Below, piece after piece: positions 23,391-36,380 of a stretch of 64,000 bases of DNA. Source of the stretch: Arthrobotrys musiformis (lineage: Eukaryota > Ascomycota > Orbiliomycetes > Orbiliales > Orbiliaceae); contig JAVHJL010000007.1 in assembly GCA_036971715.1 (NCBI GenBank), positions 1,612,001 through 1,676,000 of the forward strand, given 5' to 3'. The translations under genes and the position numbers were made by a program. Each line of letters begins with the position of its first letter. Positions within the stretch are counted from its first letter, which is position 1. The notes beneath the pieces were generated by a model that did no database searches, was not told the origin of the DNA, and saw only the letters and a program-made list of their open reading frames with translations.

Positions 23391-23744
23391 TTCGGCCGCG
23401 GCCTGGGCCGAGGCCAGCACTGAGCGTTGTTTGATGGTACCGATATGCACTATAGTACTAGTATCAGGGATCCATATTGAGACCCATCGCAAGTCAAGTT
23501 CCGCCGAAAATGAAGGCTGCGGACCACCACAAACGGGAATGCTAACATGTAAAATCGAATCATTGAATTCACGGAGATGATGGTCGATTTCGGGTCCAAA
23601 CTAAACAGAAGAGCCTATACAGAGATCGCGATCGAGACTAATACAAAGATACAAAACTCATACGACCGTTTCTCATCCTTCTGGCGCCGCGCGCATTCGC
23701 ATACGACTTATAATACATGCACCCACTTCCTCGCTACCAACCAG

Positions 23745-23773
23745 CAAACCAACCAACCAACCAACCAACCAAC
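23745..23773. repeat. Simple repeat (CCAA)n
   Basis: About seven perfect tetranucleotide copies; microsatellite. Confidence 0.9.
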
Positions 23774-24318
23774 ACTCCATAGAGTGAGTGACTCAAAGGC
23801 GAAAAAGGAGGTGAGAAACGGGCGAGAGGGCAACAGGTGAAGTGGAGATAGAGGACAAAGGGGGCATAGAGAAGCGAGGAAGAGGCGAAGCTGAGTCGTA
23901 CTAAAATTGCAAGTATCCCCAAGAAGGCACCCACACGCAACGCCTAGCGGTCATTGGACAAATTTCCTATGTCGCATTCATAACTTGTCATTTTATTCGC
24001 CCTTATTTCTTCTGAGAGAAGAGATGCGTTGCTACATATCCTGCGGAGGATGCTCCGCGACCAAGCTACATGGATCTTTGACGGGGTTTGTTAAGACGTG
24101 TCCTATTTCACGGTCCTGAGTATTGAAGTAGGTACCTAAGTACTTTAGGACAGCCCGCGATGCTCCTCTCTAAGGTCATTTATAATCTTATTTAAAGAGC
24201 CACTGGCCCCTGATTTTCGCTTCAACCCAGCGGCCAGTCTTTATACGCATAACCTCGCAGTTATTTTCGTTCTATTCACCTAGTACGCAAGCCAAAGGGC
24301 CTTCATCATCGTCGAAAT

Positions 24319-24720
24319 ATGGCAAACCACGTTTTCAGAGCGCCGGCAACTCCGCAAATGACCCTTCTCTCCCTTCAGAAGGGCGAGGACTCCACATGGG
24401 CGAAGCCGAGGCTTCTATTTCTCAAAGTCACGGGCAACGAGGAGCCGGCAACCACACCAATGGAGATTGCCAAAACCCTCACAAGACTGCCACATAATGT
24501 CCGGGAGTTAATGTTGCAAGCTATCGACGAAAAAAATCTAAAACGCTCGGACTCACAAATTTGGGTGGTCGCAAATCTGTGGACATGGTCTAAAAAACCC
24601 TCGGAGACCCAGAATGAAGACCCCGTGGCAGCGCTTCTGGACGTTATCGCCTATCTTAAGCTAGAACAAGACCAGGATCGTCTTGTTGAGCAGCTGCAGG
24701 CGCTGAAGATAGAAAAATAG
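24319..24720 (+). CDS. Small orphan protein, 133 aa
   Basis: Single-exon frame from ATG 24319 (MANHVFRAPATPQ). Composition is protein-like, with helical Leu/Lys/Glu stretches and a C-terminal amphipathic helix (LEQDQDRLVEQLQALKIEK), perhaps a short coiled coil. No cysteines, signal peptide or membrane segment, and no family recognised. It sits alone between long spacers. Confidence 0.5.
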   Translation: MANHVFRAPATPQMTLLSLQKGEDSTWAKPRLLFLKVTGNEEPATTPMEIAKTLTRLPHNVRELMLQAIDEKNLKRSDSQIWVVANLWTWSKKPSETQNEDPVAALLDVIAYLKLEQDQDRLVEQLQALKIEK

Positions 24721-25848
24721 TGGGATTGTGGTACATAACTTTGGCTACCGGGATCGAGTTTGGCTCTTTTTATTTTCCGCACATAGAAACATTCCTACTG
24801 TTGCGCATTTGGCTTACCACCTTAAGATGGTGCTGCTCAGGAGACAATCATTTGGCATAAAAAAAAAACGCAATATCCAATCGACACCGGTGTCTCCCGC
24901 TCGAAAGTTATGGGCCCAATCTCTGTCAATTATGATTGGTCGCCTAACTTTATCCGCTATATCCAGATTTAGTTCGCCCCGCCACCCTTTGGTTTTTAAG
25001 TGGGCAGGGTCAAAGAGGACATACCCGACCGATTCTTGTTCGGTCGGCTTGAGGGAATTACAGCCTCGGAGTATAGCGCCCATACCGCTGGATGGCGACA
25101 CCCTGTCAATTTTATTCTATGTCTCAGTTTTTTTTTCCCTCGAATATGTTTATTATATAGTAGTATGGTCTTGTTTTGATTCGAAATCATGTACTAGTTT
25201 GTTTGATACATAAATATAAATCAAGAATGCTTCAAGTCCAGCTTTGTGCATTAACGGTGTTGCAATTTGCCTACGCAAAGCAGGGTGCAGGTGAAGGGCG
25301 GCCTAATTACCACCCGTCTGTCATATGTTAAAGTTCGACGTTCGTTTCAAGGAACGTTCGTGTCCGCTTTCGCCAAAAAACCTTGGTGGCGTTTTCTCAT
25401 TTGCCCCATTGTCGCATTAAGAATGTAAGTACTATCGTTGGCTTGAGCTATGGCGGTCCCCCCAGCACAAAATGAGAAATTGGAATGATATACCGATCGA
25501 TCGATCCGGAATTTGCAGCTTTCGCTTCTCCTGTGAGGATTTACATGAGGGAAGGGTGAGCTCCTTGAGACTCTACTTGATTAGGATACAAGACGGCACA
25601 GAAGGTTCTTGCAAAACGTCGATCCCTGCGTCTGCATGCATGATTCCAATGATTACCCATGCCATCTTTCGCATTCGCCAGAGTAATCACAAGGCATAAT
25701 TAGAGAAATAAAGTACGTACATCCTGACTTGACTACCCAGTCCGTGAATGCATGACCACATCATTTCGCAAAAGTGCGTTATCGGCGGGGTAAAAAAGTA
25801 AATATATACAAGTTTGACGATATGAGAAGGTTAGGAGATTTGCCACGT
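24721..25848. other. Spacer, no supported gene
   Basis: Overlapping frames at 24728-25213 on both strands; the minus frame 24814-25101 looks faintly protein-like but lacks splice or start support. The 25780-25870 stretch is the 3' flank shared with the decayed copy at 10.8 kb. Confidence 0.4.
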
Positions 25849-26374
25849 CTACGACCCATCGTACCAATTGGAAATAGATGGGAGGGGCTCGTTTGACAAT
25901 TCTTGTTGCGCATCTGGTGAACCTTCCCCAGAATCTGCCAGCTTCCTCTTTTTCTTCTGGCTGGACAAGTGGGATTTCCCGTATGAACTCAGCAGGTACT
26001 CCGGGAACCAATATTTCTCAGTCTGTGCAAAAAATGCCCCAAATTCTGTATTTTCAAGAAGATGTCCAATAGCTTGACGTTGTAATCCCACATTAAGTTT
26101 TGCCCAGGGAACACCGTTGGGGTTTTCAGGTTTAATAATTTCTTTGTATGTATGTTTCGCCGCATTCTTAGAAAACAGATAAGTCAGCCTCAAAACACAA
26201 TAGAAAAAGAAGAGTAGGGTGGTTTACCCTCATCTCCTGGTAAACTGTTTCGCGGGAGCGATGGTTAGTTGGCCAGTCCTCTTCGGGCCCGAATAAGTGA
26301 TCGAGAAGCAGTTCTCTCTTCTGCATATCCGTCACTCTCGGTTTTTTCAAGAGCCCTATGCTTAAGGCGGACAT
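25849..26374 (-). CDS. Small orphan protein with a decayed paralogue, 154 aa
   Basis: Exons 26374-26228 and 26166-25849; the intron GTAAAC...CTAAG (61 bp) has branch-like GCTGACTTATC, phase 0. Start at ATG 26374 (MSALSIGLLKKPRV) after a T-rich leader. The C-terminal half is basic then Ser/Pro-rich (SSQKKKRKLADSGEG), with KKKRK a possible nuclear localisation signal. A degenerate copy of exon 2 and its 3' flank lies at about 10775-11085. No family recognised. Confidence 0.6.
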
Positions 26375-27299
26375 TGAAAATTGTGAGGGAAAAAAAAAGG
26401 ATGGTATAAGCCGGCAAGAAAGGTTGATGGTGGGAAAGCTGCTCAATGTGAGGTGTGTGCTTGCCCAAGGCTAGTGTGGGCCTTTAGAATGTTGGAACCC
26501 TTGAATCCAGGAATCCTCGAACTTTTCGCCAAATGTTTTTGAAGGGCTGACAAGTCACCTTGCATCCAGGCTGATAAGCCTCGTTTCGAAATTTTCGGAA
26601 GCGGGTGATACACCCGATGCAATGGCACGCATTGATTCGAAATGAGGGGTGTACCACCATGGTAGTTACCATACGTAATTTTTTCGGGAAGGTTGCTGAT
26701 TAGTCATGCTGCGTGGGGGCGATCCTTCGTAGTATGGTCTTGGCACTTATTGCGCCTCCGAGAATGAGACACGTGACTTCGTAGGCCAGATACAGCCAGT
26801 CACCCGCGTGATCACCTGTGGTATCACGACAAATCCAACGCAACACACTCGAGACCTTTGCCTAAGTGTTGGACATCCTAACGTCGAGCTTAGGATCGAA
26901 ACCACCTCGGATCGCAAAACCCTCAACGTGATGTAGCCTTTATTGGGATCCCTCTCATTCCACTTGATAGCTATTATCTCTATACAACGGCTTCCAAGAT
27001 AACTTGGTTGCCTCATATAAAGGCTTGGCCGTGTTGGCGGGGCAGAACCTTGGCCTACGATTCAGAGTAGCTTGGTTTCGTTACCGCTCCATTGACTACA
27101 ATAAATATATCTTCAATGAGATCGAGGTTCTTTACCACAGCTCTCGTACGTAGCAACAACATATACTGAGTTTTGATTTAGATAGATTGATATCCGGTTA
27201 CAAAAATATGTTACGTCAACTAGCTAGTTTGAACTCAGTATCTACAACAAATAAGCTATCTTCGATGATTGAATGCTCCCTTACGTATATACAGGTTGT
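26375..27299. other. Spacer, nothing firm
   Basis: A minus-strand frame at 26484-26672 is cysteine-rich (CHCIGC, then GCKVTC) but has no start or splice support. Confidence 0.4.
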
Positions 27300-29239
27300 T
27301 TATGTGTTTGGAACAGGAAATTCGGCCTTGAAACGCACTTGTAAATCGTAGAGGGGAAGGTTCTGTCTTTCTAGAGATTCATCGGGATTTCCAACATCGG
27401 GGCGGGTTAAGTCCTCACAAATGCCTGGCTTGCAAATCATCGCAACGCTGATACCGACGTAAGACATGATGGTAGTGGGCTTGCAATTGCAACTTCCTTC
27501 CCCCTTTTTAGTATTCTGTTCGATGAAAGCATTATACATCCCAATGACTTTATCGCAATCCTCGGCTTGTATGACTTGGCTACGTATTTTCGCCGTTAGG
27601 CCTTCAAATTGTAAAATCCGGTCATATCTTTCAACCTCGCTCGGGCTTAGTCTTTCTAACAAATAGAACTCCCGGCGGTACCCGGCGAGGTTAAGCCACG
27701 GTTGGTATTTCTCGAAACTGAAATCATCATACTGGACATCTTCCAAGGATGCTATAATGCTCTGTACAAACTAGTTTTATTAGCTTTCGTAATCTCAACA
27801 CGTGCCTCTCACGCAGTGGCATACCTGATGACTCGGGACCTGCCTCTTAGGGTTTACGCTTTTAATCGTGTGCTCTAGAAACCTTATCTTTGCCATCCTG
27901 CCTTCAGGAAGAATATTTTCTTTAATAGAAATTTGAAGCTTCTGCAGAATACTAGGACTGTATTGCTGGGTAGCCATCTCTAAAATTGCGATCAGCCAAG
28001 TCATCGCCGCTTTGTGTTTCTGGGGCATGCAACTGAAGCCCGCGTGATACTTTGCTATCCGCGCCAAGTAAAACTGGTTGGATTCCGGCGTTATAGCATT
28101 GGTGGTACCGGCTTGCTTGACGCAGCAGAAAATCATGTTGAGTTGGATTAACATTTGGAGAGAGATAAGAATGCGCCCGGAATATCGCCGGTCCCATGAG
28201 CAAAAATCCGTCGCTGCAGTTATTATAGCTTGAGCTGTTCGGTATTTAAAGAGGGCGGCGTCGAAAGCCCGACGTCTTACAAGATCGTTTCCCGTGTTGA
28301 AGAACTGAGCTCCCCTTGTCAAGGATTCGAGTACTTGACCAGTCAACGAAGATATTCTGGTTTTGTTGAGTTCGCGTTCGCTCGAGATTGAAGTCCCTTT
28401 TCCGGTTTCCCATTGGACAGTAACAATATCGTTGGGCCTCGGGATAGCAGAAAGAATGACTAGGAACTCTTTGTGGTAGTTGGCGAGATTATAGGGTGGG
28501 CGGTCTATATTGTATTTAAAACGGTAATGGAACTTCTGCTGGGACTTATGATCGACCGCGCAACTGCCTAGCTCAATAACCCTCTTGTGCGTGTCTATGA
28601 GGGCCGTCGGCAATTTTTAGCTTTGGTATAAACTTGAATTTTGGGTTTGGGTTCCTGGTAATACGAACCCCGCATTACAGCTAGCTTGCTAGCTAAAACT
28701 CTAATACTATCCATCCCAGTTACAATAAACGTGTGTCGCTGTTTTTTGCAAGGGAACGGCGGCTGGCTGGGGGGTTCGGCACTATACTCGAGGTCGTGTG
28801 TCTTGATCTCTATATGAAAGGATGTATTCCGCGACAGGAGTATTGGGATCTGCGAGCTTCCGGTGCAGTAAGCAGGAAAATGGTGATATCTGCATCCGTA
28901 TTCGGTCTGTTCGCCCCCTTTGTGACGGCTGGGAACGAGACCAATCTGTTCTTCTCTTGGTCTCTCTGCCTGGCGGAATATAGACAAAATCCAACACTCG
29001 CAAGTCGTAAATGAGATAGAGAGCCGCATTAGTCGACGAAAGACCGATAAGGCTTCATGGCGAGTCTGTCTATTGAGCGATAGAACACTCGCAGTGTTTG
29101 GCCGATGGCGAATTTTATTGCAAGTATCAATACAGGGCTCGAAAATATCGTGGAATGGCATTGAATAGGCGTATATCTCATTTTTTAATTCTGGTGGCAG
29201 ATCTAAGAAACGGAATGATGCCCCCATAGTATTTGGCAT
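27300..29239 (-). CDS. F-box-like (2EXR-type) protein, about 600 aa, three exons
   Basis: Exon 1 runs from ATG 29239 and opens with FRFLDLPPELKNEIYAYSM, the hallmark of the F-box-like 2EXR domain common in Pezizomycotina. Then LSLNRQTRHEAL follows, as usual in that family. The frame changes near 28600-28690, where an intron is needed; GTTCGT...CATAG or GTAATG...CAAG would both restore frame and I cannot choose. The second intron is clear: 27762-27824, GTATGC...TACAG. Exon 3 (27761-27300) ends in an acidic/aromatic C-terminus. The role of 2EXR proteins is largely unknown. A GCTGGGAACGAGAC copy lies inside exon 1, encoding GLVPSR. Confidence 0.65.
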
Positions 29240-31425
29240 TCTTATCGCTAGCTAGTGTGTAAATATAAAGTTAGCGATGGTAGATACTAAGTCTGGATGG
29301 CCCTTTGGCAAGTAATTCTGGTCCTGATGAGTATATACTTAGGTGGTGATGTCGCTTTATAGCGGGCGGCTGGTGGCCTGGATTGGGAATAAGCTCTTGG
29401 AGTTGGAGGAAGAATTATTGTATCGGGCTTTCAATTCGGTAGATGGTTGACGGTATATGGGTGGCTCGAGGTTGTATGGCATCGAGAATTGGGAGGTCCA
29501 GTTCAAACAGATATATATAAAGAGTAGCTAATGAGCAGCTGTGCCCCTTGGCGGGAGTTTGAAATGAGGTCAGGCCTAAGCATTACTGCACTCTTGAGAT
29601 TTGGGTGTGCCAAATCAAAATTCCTTTGAAGAGCCCAATTTCATTGGGTGGCTTGATAAATCAATTACAGGCTCCATGACTAATACATGTGTGGCATGCT
29701 ATCGAGGTCCGACAGCAAGATGCCGGATTCTACAGGGTATTGCCGTATAGGAGTTAATCTACACTAGGCCCACGGGTTATCGGGAAACTTTTGGATTGGG
29801 TAGAAGACCTGCATCCCCCCCCAATAAGTGACCCCTTGCCGTCTTACAATATGCACCACGGGTGCTTTCTTCACGGTGCCAAAGCAATCGACACGCAGCA
29901 CACACCCATTTGTCAAGAGCTCGGAAATCGATCTAATCTCAAGTCGCGACAGCCTCGGCCGATTGGACGGCTCGCATACGCGTACTGAAAATTCGACCTC
30001 GCCCCACTCGCAAGCATCTACTAGCTCCCAGCTGCGGGGGTCTAGATTGGGGGTTGCGTGAAAACGCAGCTGCTAGCTGCTTTCTGCATACGCATACCTG
30101 ATCAAAAGTTTACCACTCCGACAAAGGTAGAGACGAAAAGCTCCAGTCCAGCGAATTGCTAGACCGACGAAATTCTACTAATCGTCGAGGGCTTGTAATC
30201 TTTGCTCAAGTATGAACGGGATTTCGGGGCCGTTCTGATCTTGAGAATCCCCTCGTTCAATGCAACGACTATACAAAAATGCTGTGTCATCGGGCTCATT
30301 GACCAACCAACATTCTTAACCTTGTCCGATAACTCTTTTTCTCTTCTCCGATAACATTTTTGAGGTTGGCCCCGAAAAGCGGCAACTGACTATCGCTTAG
30401 GACCTTGGACAAGGGCGCATGAAGTAGGGATCGTGCTGGCCCTGTTTCTGCGCGGCCAGGGAACGAGACTAGGTGTCCAGTACATAGACCTTCACTACGC
30501 TATACTAGACTTTTTCTTCTTTAGCTAATTGTAGAGTTATCTCGTAAGTCCAGAGCATTCTTGATTGAACAGGACGGTAGTATGCATGGCTATTTTGGGG
30601 GCCGTTACGGCAATTCAATCCCTTTGCCTCTATCAGCGCCTGGATTCGGGGCTAATTCAACCCTCGCTACCCCCTCATTTAGAATTGTAAAGGACTGGGC
30701 ACCGAAGTGTGAGCTAGATTGTTGGCAATTGGGTCAACATCGATAAGTGTGCACTTGTGTTAGCCTGAACAATTATGTATATCATGTATCCAACACCAAC
30801 ATATAGGAGAGTTGCTGCCCCGGACAAAGTGAAGTAGCCCCTTGTGAAGTCCGACTATCAGACTATTGCTGTCCAGTGCACGAAACTTGACTGTTAGCTT
30901 TTTCGACAACACTTTTGGGTGGCTACGTGAGACCAGCTTTTTCCGAATGAACTTCAGATTCGGATTCGAATTGAGCGAGCTCAATTGGTCAAAGTGGTAC
31001 TAGCGCTAAAGAGGCCCCGCATACAGCCTTCGTTATGTACATGTCCATGTTCCTCTCTAGAGAGGTCCCAAATATTTAAATCGGGCCCATGGCCTCGATA
31101 CCATCATTAAATAATGCAGCTTCCGTCCGAAGACTACCTACTTATCGCACATCAGTCCCAGCTTTACCGCATTTCGAACAATAAGACTGCCTTGCGATTT
31201 ATATAGGTTCAGAACTCCATCGTTTGTACGAGCCTGGCCTCTCTATTTCTCAGCCCAAATACCCATTGATCAGCCGTAACTATAGTGCCAAGGTTCAGAC
31301 CCTACGAAAAAGACCCCGCTTCTCTGATAATCCTGAACTTCGCCTGTCCGGGCTGGGAAGGAGACCACTTTAGCTCCCAAATATTCTCCCTCCAGATACA
31401 CCGAAAACAAACGTCAATTTCAATA
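29240..31425. other. Spacer left of the recombinase gene
   Basis: No supported gene. One motif copy at 30456. If the recombinase is a Starship captain, the left element boundary should lie in this spacer, probably in its right-hand kilobase. I could not pick out target-site or terminal repeats by eye. Confidence 0.4.
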
Positions 31426-33781
31426 ATGGGGAAAGATGCTAATAGACGAGTCCGCAATATCCCTATCTTTGGCGATGACGTGTGCGATAGCAGCAGCACC
31501 TCCCAAGATCCGGGAGAGCGATACTACAAAAGTCTTACAGCGGGAGCACAACGAGAAATAGATCTAGCCGGGAAAAGATGGAAAATGTATTTATACCGTA
31601 AATCATCCTAACTCTTGAATAAGGCTTAACTCACCTTTGGTTAATTAGGTTTCATGACCAGGTGTTTAGGGAAAAGGTTTGCAGCACGAAGGCTGAACCA
31701 AGCAATGAAAATAGGCTCGAGTACATAACAGAGATACCCGAGAACTACAACTTCCTAGATCCCGCAGTAATGACTCATGTCGAAATTGTTTTTTCTTATT
31801 TGAAGTGGATATTACACGAATACCCAAACATCAAACAACCTTCAAGATTAATGAACTGTTTTAACGGTTTTCGATCTTTCTACCACTGGAAAGCCGGTGG
31901 AAGAAGATACCCAAGCGAAGCGGCAGGAGAAATCACGGAAAAGTTGAAGCCTGTGTGTGAAGAACTGAGGCGCCTTTACTGTGCTGATGATAAACCAAAA
32001 GTTCCCATCACCGGGTCTGACTTGATCAAAATCGTCCAGTACAATTGGGAATCCGATACTCATAAGTATTTGCACGAGCGTTATCGTGTACAACTAGCAC
32101 TGGCGATACACATTCTAGGATTTACTGCCATAAGGCCTGGCTCCTTTGTGCAATCTGAAAATCGGATACGTCGTACACCTAAACGGACTGAATTCCAAAA
32201 ATACGATAACCCGGTGAGGCAAGATCAATTTGGCGCACTAACGGAGCCAGACAGGTTAATTGAGGTAGATGGGCTGAATAACCTAGCTATAGATGAAGAA
32301 TCTGACGATAGCTTATCAGAGGGCGAAGACGAAACGAAACACCAAGTTCTACTCTATCGCGTAAGGCCGCTCCTTAGAATCCTCGCAAATATCGTACGCT
32401 AACTTAATAACATATACAGCATGTCAAAATATACGTCTACCGTGGTGAAGAGGCTGAAATTAAGGACAAGATTTGTATGAAAGTTTCGCTGGCGGTTGAA
32501 TACCACAAGGACAAGAGAGGACTAGAAATGTATGTGAATTCAGCGGCATCCCAAATCTAGAACTCTGTAACATGCCCCGAGCTTAGGTCTGAACTAAGTA
32601 GCTAAGACACATTCTGCTGCTCGCTTAGAACAACATACAGTCTCTTTATGCACCGGAATCCAGCGATCTGCCCCGTCCTTTTGTTTGTTGGTTTGGGATT
32701 TGCAGATAAGGCTTTTGCTGATTTATCCTCCCCGGCCGAATTGGAAAGCCTCAAGATACCCCATGAAAGAGAAGCTCTGGAGTTAAAATGGAAACCTAGT
32801 CACGCGCAGCTCGCAATTTTTCGAGGTCTCGAAGAAAGAGGGGGTAGCGTAGGTGATATTTCCAGCCACAAAGTTTGGACGGTCAAAACGCTGCGAGACT
32901 TATTGGCTGAATTGGGTAACCGAATGGGATACCAAGTCAGGCTACATCCACGTCGCTTCCGGTATGGTACGAGTAATGCTGCTTCAAAAAGGCTCAACAA
33001 GCTTCAAATGTGCTTATTTATGGGCCATTCCGGGGGTTCGAACATGTTTCTAAACCACTACGCGAATAAGGACCTCCACTGGAACATCCAAAATATGGTC
33101 TTCGAAGATACTGAAGTGGGTGAGACGTATAAATTTACAACGTCGACTCTAGATCTGAACCGAGACCCCGGTGTGCCGTCAAAGCTCACTGGTGAACAAG
33201 TGGAAGCGTATAGGGACGACAGAGAATGGCAGGCTTTGGAAAAACAGTGTAACAATCTGAAGGCTAGGATCAGGAACAGCTCTGGAAATATAGAGACTCT
33301 GCGTGTTAAGTTGAAGGATGCTCGCCGTCTCCGGGAAGCTAGGCGCCGAAAAGTGAGAGACGGTACATTGAGAGATCTCAAAGAATCTTATCACAGAAAT
33401 TCCTCGGCGAATATCATCCGAGCACAAAATGACGATATCCCCGCACCACAAAGAAAACCCGATAGCGAAATAAAATATGAACTACGCAGCCGGAGGGAGC
33501 TTGTTGATATCTTTTACCGAGCACCGCTGCCATCCTACTCGATGTGGTGGGCGGCTCTTTACCGTTTGATTTCGCTGGCGGAAAGTCGCGAGGCCGAGGA
33601 CGATCTCAAATCAGCACCATCTCCCACAAAATATGCAAAGAGAAAAGTCCGAGCTAGCCAATGCAAAACCTCATCAACAGGGATCGCGAAAACCAAATCT
33701 GCCGCGGCAACATCGAGGCTAGCGCCCAAGAAAAGGCAGTGCAAAAAAGATCGATGTAGTTCTAAAGCTCAACTAAGCTAA
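31426..33781 (+). CDS. DUF3435 tyrosine recombinase (Starship captain-like), 707 aa
   Basis: Exons 31426-31586, 31649-32360, 32420-32529, 32641-33781; introns of 62, 59 and 111 bp, all GT-AG, the third with consensus GTATGT. The joined frame has 708 codons and no internal stop. Catalytic residues appear in order: Arg about 216 in AIRPGSF, His 430 and Arg 433 in LHPRRFRYGTS, His 457 in MGHS, Tyr 468 in NHYANK. The segment around residues 328-350 (RNPAICPVLLF) matches the DUF3435 pattern. The C-terminus is Lys/Arg/Ser-rich and probably binds DNA. In Starships this gene lies near one end, transcribed inward, and catalyses excision and integration. No disabling mutation seen. An isolated captain without a complete element is an alternative. 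Confidence 0.85.
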
Positions 33782-34105
33782 GCTAGGAGCGGGGATACCG
33801 CCGGGTTCTGTAACAAGGCTATAGTACGGCTCTACATTGTTACCGGACGTCAAAAACTGCAGCTGGACCAGGTACCCGTATATATATAACTACTAAGTAT
33901 GCTCTAAGTTGGTGTAATATACAGGCAAGATCACTGTTTTCTTTGTGCTATAACGAGGAGGATTTTGAATACACGTTGTATTTCGATAAACATGACCGAT
34001 AGAAGGTGGTCTATCGCTAGATTAATTGGAGTACTAGAATAGTATACATCTATCTCCGTGCGACGGATTAAGAATATCATACTGGGGCACACTTAGAAAT
34101 TCAAA
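33782..34105. other. Short intergenic spacer
   Basis: Convergent 3' ends of the recombinase and the 34106 gene; nothing else seen. Confidence 0.5.
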
Positions 34106-35152
34106 CTATTCTTGAGAACGCGGCAAAGCTGGTATTGCGGGAGCGGCAGACAACGTCATCTTCATCTTTGACGCCAAAAATTCGTAACACCGACTCCCCC
34201 ATCGGCCACTATATTTCGCTCCATGCAATAGCTCGTAAGTCTGTTGACCAGAAGTCTTCTGCGACAAGATTTCGAATACTAATGGATCTCGGTCCCACCA
34301 CTCCCAGCTTTCATCCGGCTCCCTATACAGGTCTTGGTCGCTATTAACGCGAATAGGCGGTGAAGCCGATAGCAGATTGAGAGTGTATTTCATCACTAGA
34401 ACTTGATAAAACGCGGTTTTGAGAATGATAGGAATGGCTTGTCTCGTACTCAGCCCATCCTTGCTATCGCGTTGGCAGTCTGGTCCGAGACAAAGCCCGT
34501 CCGGGGTTGTCCCAGAAATAATCCCGAAGCCGCGAACTGCCATGATTTCCGTAGTTGAGTCCAAGCATAACAGCCTCCCAGCTTTGCGGAGGAGGTGAAT
34601 TGCTATATGCCGCCGGTGGTAGTAACATTCCTATTGTTACTAAGCTTTAGTACTGCAACATCTTAGTCATAAACAATAAAAATAAAGAATATTTACGTTA
34701 TGTATATCTAAAGCCGTCTGCTTGAGCGCATATATCTTCACAGAGACTTGCAGGTCCAACTCTGCCTTGCCAGTGCTAATATGTAACAACTCCGTAAAGA
34801 CGTAAGGGGGACCAAAGGCCATATCATAGTCATCTGGTCGTGACCACAAACCCACAGCTCCAATTTTCTCGGCAAACTCTGGGTTCTGCCTGACTGGCGG
34901 CTCGTAAGCCCGATATCCGGTGCTTTGAGGTTGAGATATGGGTACCTCAGGCTGAGACGGTAGAGTGATGGGAGAAGGGTGAAGGTATTCCGTTTTGATT
35001 TTAGGGCGGTTATCTAGATGCTGGTCCACAACAGAACGCTGGTTGAGATTATTATAACAATGGAGATCCTTTGCGATAGGGACAACTCGGTTTGGGGACG
35101 AGCTCGAGGCCGGGTGTATATCTGTGGCGGCATACGACTCGACTAACTCCAT
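34106..35152 (-). CDS. Orphan protein, 326 aa, two exons
   Basis: Exons 35152-34697 and 34630-34106; the intron GTAAAT...AATAG (66 bp) has branch-like TGACTAAG, phase 0. Exon 1 begins MELVESYAATDIH and is Pro/Ser-rich before a folded-looking part (FAEKIGAVGLWSRPDDY). Exon 2 starts ECYYHRRHIAIHLLRKAG and continues LLCLDSTTEIMAVRGFG. No family recognised. The DNA motif variant GCTGAGTACGAGAC is read here on the sense strand as GLSTRQ. It is convergent with the recombinase gene, separated by about 320 bp. Confidence 0.6.
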
Positions 35153-36312
35153 TGTTTTGGTGATTTATTCGGGAGGTGGTTTCGTGAGCCGTAGAAGATT
35201 AATGTTCCAGCGACTGTGGGAAGAGTAGCTGATGAAGGTAAAACGATATTCTGGATTCCAACGATACTTAAGGGTAATATAAGGAGTGTTAGTATTTTGG
35301 GAGCCAACAATGCTAGTGCGGTTCCTAGGCATTTATATGATTCTGGTGTGGGGATTTAGTAATACACCGTGTGAGGTGGTCTCAATCCCAGCCCCACCTG
35401 TTAACCCAATTTGAGCCGGAGTTCGAAGAGTCTTTGTCTAAAGTTATTCCAGGGGCCATAACTACTAAGGAATTGGAGGGGGGGGGGGAAAGACTGCATA
35501 GTGCTTTTGATCCGATCAAGTTCGGACGGGATACCTGATTTAACGTTAATCAGTTGATCAATTGACCATACCTCAGTGCGTGATTATGGTTATCTTGTTC
35601 AGTATGTGCCGTTTCTTATTACGGTTTGTGCTCAGAAACGGGATCTTTTGCTGGGAGCTACGTACCTGTTGGCACTTCTGCACAGGCTCTTCGGTATAAG
35701 TCCCCGAACCAGGCTATCTTACCAGATATCTTGAAAAGGGCAATATCTCTGGTGCCTTTCGGCCCGCCGGGGCACTCGGGAATGTGGCTTGTTTCAAACA
35801 ACAATACGGGAAAGATTCCCGCGATCGATCGTCTCCGTGGTATCATGATCTTCCAATTCAATCGCCATAACCATCGATTCGTCCTAGCGGTTCATTTCGT
35901 AGCGACCTTATTTAAAACTCAAAGGAAGAGCTCCGCGTACTCTTAGAAAGCGATGTTATATATACGAATATTAGGTATAGCATTTCAATAGAACTATGTC
36001 TAAATGCTACGGTGTTGATCGTTAATTAACAAACTAGTTTGTTTAATCAAGCCGCGAATTGGTTTTGGCGGAACTCACATATGTGAGGTCTCGTTGGTGC
36101 CATATAAGCTGTTTTCGGCGACCAGATGTAACGTGAGGGCTAGTCTCGCGGTGGTGACGGCCAATATATTCGTTTCCGTCTGTGTTTACTCTTAGCGGCT
36201 TATTCGATAAAAGTACTTGCGCGTTAGATGGTTATATATCTTGGTACCCTCGCAGAATATATTTGTTTTGACGTTGTAATTAGGTTGCTTGGTATAAGTT
36301 GGTAAAGAGATC

Positions 36313-36380
36313 TTGCTCTCAGACAAAAAGACGACGCTTTAATATTCTTCTTCTCGCGTTTTGTCGCGGAGGTATGTCTG
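36313..36380. repeat. Dispersed repeat copy, related to 1846-1920
   Basis: Same orientation and order of blocks as the copy at 1846: CTTTAATATT, CTCGCGTTTT, TCGCGGAGGTATG. The two copies are about 34.5 kb apart. Confidence 0.55.

Larger units (their letters stand above)
22047..24318. other. Spacer with a decamer array and an uncertain ORF
   Basis: A plus-strand frame at 22068-22382 (104 codons) and an opposite frame at 22022-22291 both look partly protein-like; neither is supported by splice or start context. The decamer array is at 23241-23390 and a (CCAA)n run at 23745-23773. No other feature seen. Confidence 0.4.

Noticed and set aside
4200..33781. NLR as cargo of the Starship driven by the 31.4-kb captain
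   Set aside because: The captain points away from the NLR, and Starship cargo is expected on the other side. A different element could still carry it.
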